DNA of 8,794 bases, from contig JAFPBM010000038.1 in assembly GCA_017424125.1 (NCBI GenBank), forward strand, positions 1 through 8,794. Direction: 5' to 3'. A program made the translations under genes and the position numbers. The notes under the pieces were generated by a model, which searched no databases, was not told where the DNA came from, and was given only the letters and a program-made list of their open reading frames with translations. Origin of the DNA: Clostridia bacterium. GTDB lineage: Bacteria > Bacillota > Clostridia > Oscillospirales > Acutalibacteraceae. Below are positions 7,001-8,794 of this stretch, one piece after another; within the stretch, counting starts at the first letter, position 1; each line of letters starts with the position of its first letter.

Positions 7001-7264
7001 TTACTTACGAATTCCGAGTTTTTTGATGATGTCACGATATCTTTCGATGTCGTTCTTCATTACATAAGCGAGAAGATTTCTTCTGTGACCTACCATCTTA
7101 AGAAGACCGCGACGTGAGTGGTGGTCATTCTTATGAACCTTAAGGTGCTCATTGAGTTCGTTGATACGGGTTGTGAGTACAGCGATTTGTACTTCAGGAG
7201 AACCTGTATCACCCTCGTGAGTAGCATAGGTCTTAATAATTTCCTGCTTCTGTTCCTTTGTCAT
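7001..7264 (-). CDS. rpsO: 30S ribosomal protein S15
   Basis: An 87-residue S15. It binds the central domain of 16S rRNA early in 30S assembly and forms an intersubunit bridge. It carries the family signatures [14 protein letters not shown] (16-29), [22 protein letters not shown] (about 44-65) and the C-terminal [12 protein letters not shown]; the His-rich loop and SRRGL segment are rRNA contacts. I chose ATG 7264 rather than the upstream in-frame GTG at 7273, because the GTG is itself part of the ribosome site GAGGTGA (7270-7276). With ATG the N-terminus [13 protein letters not shown] aligns with S15 of other Firmicutes, whose length is about 89. It is the first gene of the operon with pnp. 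Confidence 0.98.
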   Translation of the reverse strand: MTKEQKQEIIKTYATHEGDTGSPEVQIAVLTTRINELNEHLKVHKNDHHSRRGLLKMVGHRRNLLAYVMKNDIERYRDIIKKLGIRK

Positions 7265-7269
7265 TTTCT

Positions 7270-7276
7270 TCACCTC
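7270..7276 (-). promoter_or_regulatory. rpsO ribosome binding site
   Basis: GAGGTGA on the minus strand complements the 16S rRNA 3' end over seven bases and lies 5 nt before the ATG at 7264. It overlaps the GTG that would otherwise extend the gene by three codons. Confidence 0.85.
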
Positions 7277-7278
7277 AT

Positions 7279-7363
7279 TTTATATTGTCCGCCGTAAACC
7301 AAGCAAGGGGCAGGTGATAAGCGTAATAATACGGCATACTCCCCGAGCATAGTAAACGGTAGC
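7279..7363 (-). promoter_or_regulatory. rpsO 5' leader, candidate S15 autoregulatory RNA
   Basis: The stretch between the predicted transcription start (about 7363) and the ribosome site is about 85 nt, long for a simple leader. Two pairings that exclude each other are visible. One is GCCGTA with TACGGC (7330-7335 with 7291-7296). The other is GGCTAC with GTATGCC, one bulge (7359-7364 with 7333-7339). GGGG at 7341-7344 (as CCCC on the plus strand) could also pair with CCCC at 7307-7310. rpsO leaders in several bacterial groups bind S15 for feedback control. Whether this one does is inference from length and pairing. Confidence 0.42.
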
Positions 7364-7369
7364 CTATGC

Positions 7370-7398
7370 ATTATAACACAGAGATTTTTATTTGTAAA
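7370..7398 (-). promoter_or_regulatory. rpsO-pnp operon promoter
   Basis: Minus strand: TTTACA -35 (7393-7398), exactly 17 nt, perfect TATAAT -10 (7370-7375). Only one base differs from the full sigma-A consensus, as expected for a ribosomal protein operon. Confidence 0.88.
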
Positions 7399-7421
7399 GC
7401 ATTATTTTTTACATTTATATA
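7392..7421 (+). promoter_or_regulatory. Weak candidate promoter for the permease genes
   Basis: TTGTAA (7392-7397), 18 nt, TATATA (7416-7421) on the plus strand. The -35 coincides with that of the divergent rpsO promoter. The region is AT-rich, so chance matches are likely; an alternative TTTACA at 7408-7413 has no -10 at a proper distance. Confidence 0.3.
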
Positions 7422-7445
7422 CACATACTATTTTGGGTGATATTT

Positions 7446-7796
7446 TTGAAGAAAATACTGACTGCATTTTTTGGCATTTTAGTGGGAATTATAAACGGCA
7501 CTGTGGGCGCGGGCGGCGGACTTGTGGCGGTGCCGCTACTGAAATCGGGCGGACTTTCACAAAAAGAGTCACACTCCACCGCTATCGCGGTACTTCTGCC
7601 CGTAAGTCTTATGAGCGGTATTTCCTATATATATGCAGGGCACGTGACGCTCTCTGACGCCGTTCCGTATATTATACCGTCGGTTATCGGTGCTATAGTC
7701 GGCACGTTTTTGCTTTATAAAATCCCAACCGAATGGCTTAAAAAAATATTTGCTCTATTTATGCTTTATGCGGGGGTGCGACTTTTCTTACGATGA
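7446..7796 (+). CDS. TauE/SafE-type (TSUP) half-permease, first half
   Basis: A 116-residue integral membrane protein with about four hydrophobic helices (about 5-30, 44-64, 73-92, 98-115). The glycine-rich segment GIINGTVGAGGGLVAVPLL (14-32) is typical of the repeat in the TauE/SafE (DUF81, TSUP) family, whose members move sulfite, sulfoacetate or other small anions across the membrane. The usual protein is about 250 residues with two such repeats; here only one is present. The start is TTG 7446, because GGGTGA (7435-7440) lies 5 nt upstream. A GTG at 7437 would overlap that site. The stop overlaps the next gene's ATG in ATGA (7793-7796), so the two are translationally coupled and likely form one transporter. 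The substrate is unknown. Confidence 0.85.
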   Translation: MKKILTAFFGILVGIINGTVGAGGGLVAVPLLKSGGLSQKESHSTAIAVLLPVSLMSGISYIYAGHVTLSDAVPYIIPSVIGAIVGTFLLYKIPTEWLKKIFALFMLYAGVRLFLR

Positions 7797-8164
7797 ATAT
7801 TGCAATAATTATTTGGGGATTTTTGGCAGGTATTGCGGCGGGAATGGGACTCGGCGGCGGAACGGTACTTCTTATTTATCTTTCTCTTTTTGCGGGCGTG
7901 ACACAACTGACGGCGCAAGGAATTAACCTTTTGGTTTTTGTGCCAACCGCTGCGGTGGCAGTGATTATTTACGCTGTTCGCCACAAAATCGCGTGGAAAA
8001 AAGTTCTCATAATGGCACCACTCGGCGTACTCGGTTCCCTGCTTGGCGGATATCTTTTGCGGTTTATCCCAAGCGAGTTTTTATCCAAAATTCTGGGCGG
8101 TGTTTTAATCTTTATGGGACTATCAAGATTATTTGCCCGTAAGCCTTGCAAAAGGGACAAATAA
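7793..8164 (+). CDS. TauE/SafE-type (TSUP) half-permease, second half
   Basis: A 123-residue membrane protein that repeats the architecture of the gene before it. The glycine-rich motif GIAAGMGLGGGTVLLIY (13-29) matches the first half's motif in spacing, followed by helices at about 45-62, 70-89 and 97-114. A short basic tail (RKPCKRDK) is probably cytosolic. No ribosome site stands at proper spacing (the nearest G-run is about 16 nt upstream), so re-initiation after the first gene's stop is likely. In most bacteria these two halves are one fused protein. The lexA -35 lies inside its last codons. The gene is intact, so this is not a recent frameshift of a fused gene that I can show, though such an origin is possible. 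Confidence 0.85.
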   Translation: MNIAIIIWGFLAGIAAGMGLGGGTVLLIYLSLFAGVTQLTAQGINLLVFVPTAAVAVIIYAVRHKIAWKKVLIMAPLGVLGSLLGGYLLRFIPSEFLSKILGGVLIFMGLSRLFARKPCKRDK

Positions 8165-8174
8165 ATGTTATACT
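8146..8174 (+). promoter_or_regulatory. lexA promoter
   Basis: TTGCAA -35 (8146-8151), 17-nt spacer, TATACT -10 (8169-8174). The -35 lies within the coding end of the second half-permease. The predicted start (about 8181) is 3 nt before the LexA operator, so a bound repressor would block initiation. Confidence 0.75.
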
Positions 8175-8183
8175 GTACTTGGA

Positions 8184-8197
8184 CGAATATTTGTTCG
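8184..8197. promoter_or_regulatory. LexA operator (SOS box)
   Basis: The 14-nt site CGAATATTTGTTCG matches the Firmicutes SOS box consensus CGAAC-n4-GTTCG except for one half-site base (T for C at position 5). It lies just after the lexA -10 and overlaps the start of transcription, the usual arrangement for lexA autorepression. Its last G begins the GGGGG ribosome site (8197-8201). Confidence 0.88.
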
Positions 8198-8207
8198 GGG
8201 GTACTTT

Positions 8208-8794
8208 ATGAAAAATTCACCGCAAACACAAAAACAAATTGACGTATACAACTTCCTTGTGCGCGAACTGTCGGGCGGACTGCCCCCGACTGTACGTGAA
8301 ATTTGTCGCGCAACGGGAATTAAATCAACCTCGACCGTTCACGCGGTTTTGGAAAGTTTGGAAGAACAGGGGCTTATAACGCGCGACCCGCACAACTCAC
8401 GCGCTATACGCATAACTGCCGCGTCTGATTCATCGTTTGTTCCCGTTGTTGGCAGAATTACGGCGGGACAACCGATTTTGGCGGTTGAAGAGATTGAAGA
8501 TTATATCCCATACCCCACAAAAGACAGTAAAAGTCTTTTCGCGCTGCGCGTTGTAGGACTCAGTATGCGCGATGCGGGTATTTTGGACGGCGATATTATA
8601 ATTGCCGACCGCGATTTACAGTCACGCTCGGGCGATATTGTTGTAGCGCTTGACGGTGAAGAGGCAACGGTTAAGCGACTGCTTCTCAAGGACGGACAGG
8701 TTATTTTGATGCCCGAAAACCCCGATTACAGTCCCATATACCCCGAAAACCCCGAGATTTTGGGCAAGGTTGTGGGCAATTTTAGAAAGTATTA
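8208..8794 (+). CDS. lexA: LexA repressor, SOS regulator, end cut by window
   Basis: Represses SOS genes and cleaves itself when RecA filaments form on damaged DNA. There are 195 full codons, then TA at the window edge. The family length is about 200, so little or nothing is missing. The N-terminal winged helix-turn-helix has PPTVREICRATGIKSTSTVH (26-45) and RDPHNSRAIRI (59-69). The peptidase part has VPVVGRITAGQPILA (78-92) with the Ala86-Gly87 cleavage site, catalytic Ser119 in VVGLSMRDAG and Lys156 in EATVKRL, the same numbers as in Escherichia coli. It should be cleavage-competent. One difference: GLSM replaces the more usual G[DE]SM before the serine. ATG 8208 has GGGGG (8197-8201) 6 nt upstream. 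Its own SOS box and promoter precede it. Confidence 0.96.
   Translation, partial: MKNSPQTQKQIDVYNFLVRELSGGLPPTVREICRATGIKSTSTVHAVLESLEEQGLITRDPHNSRAIRITAASDSSFVPVVGRITAGQPILAVEEIEDYIPYPTKDSKSLFALRVVGLSMRDAGILDGDIIIADRDLQSRSGDIVVALDGEEATVKRLLLKDGQVILMPENPDYSPIYPENPEILGKVVGNFRKY

Noticed and set aside
7347..7369. GCATAG/CTATGC hairpin at the rpsO transcript start
   Set aside because: One arm (7364-7369) lies between the -10 and the predicted transcription start, so it would be mostly absent from the RNA.
1..8794. Mobile elements, CRISPR repeats, toxin-antitoxin pairs or phage defence genes
   Set aside because: I looked for terminal inverted repeats, regularly spaced repeats, integrase or transposase motifs and small paired genes, and saw none.

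Overview
This window looks like chromosomal DNA from a member of the Firmicutes, most likely an anaerobic Clostridia lineage of the gut type. The reasons are strong GGAGG-type ribosome binding sites, sigma-A promoters of TTGACA/TATAAT form, a Bacillus/Clostridium-style LexA protein with its CGAA-n6-TTCG operator, and the rpsO-pnp arrangement. The lineage is an inference; no rRNA is present. No mobile element, CRISPR array, tRNA or long repeat was found. The longest stretch without a gene is about 180 bases.

Layout, left to right. (1) 1-1440, minus strand: most of a GTP-type phosphoenolpyruvate carboxykinase (pckG), whose C-terminus lies outside the window, with its own clear promoter. (2) 1546-3884, minus strand: a two-gene surface-polysaccharide operon. 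It runs from a TTGACA-17-TATGAT promoter through a membrane polyprenyl-phosphate sugar-1-phosphate transferase into an 11-bp-overlapping sugar nucleotidyltransferase, and ends at a strong intrinsic terminator. (3) 3904-4632, plus strand: an unrecognised cysteine-rich protein that starts at TTG and ends inside a terminator hairpin shared with pnp. (4) 4650-7398, minus strand: the rpsO-pnp operon (ribosomal protein S15, then polynucleotide phosphorylase), with an excellent promoter, a leader ahead of rpsO, an intergenic terminator-like hairpin, and a long structured leader directly before pnp. (5) 7446-8164, plus strand: two overlapping half-length TauE/SafE-type permease genes, each resembling one half of the normal transporter. 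(6) 8146-8794, plus strand: lexA with a self-operator; the gene runs off the window within or at its last codon.

How the parts work together. S15 and PNPase link translation and RNA turnover; the two hairpins between them suggest separate post-transcriptional control of each. The sugar nucleotidyltransferase probably makes an activated sugar, and the membrane transferase starts glycan assembly on a lipid carrier. LexA represses its own promoter until DNA damage triggers self-cleavage. The two half-permeases probably assemble into one anion exporter. Four starts were chosen from ribosome-binding-site placement rather than the longest open frame: pnp (6845), rpsO (7264), the unknown gene (TTG 3904) and the first half-permease (TTG 7446).

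Most of the window is ordinary core genome. The parts most worth a second look are the unknown protein at 3904-4632, the split permease, and the structured RNA in the rpsO-pnp transcript. I found no clear sign of a new multi-gene system.
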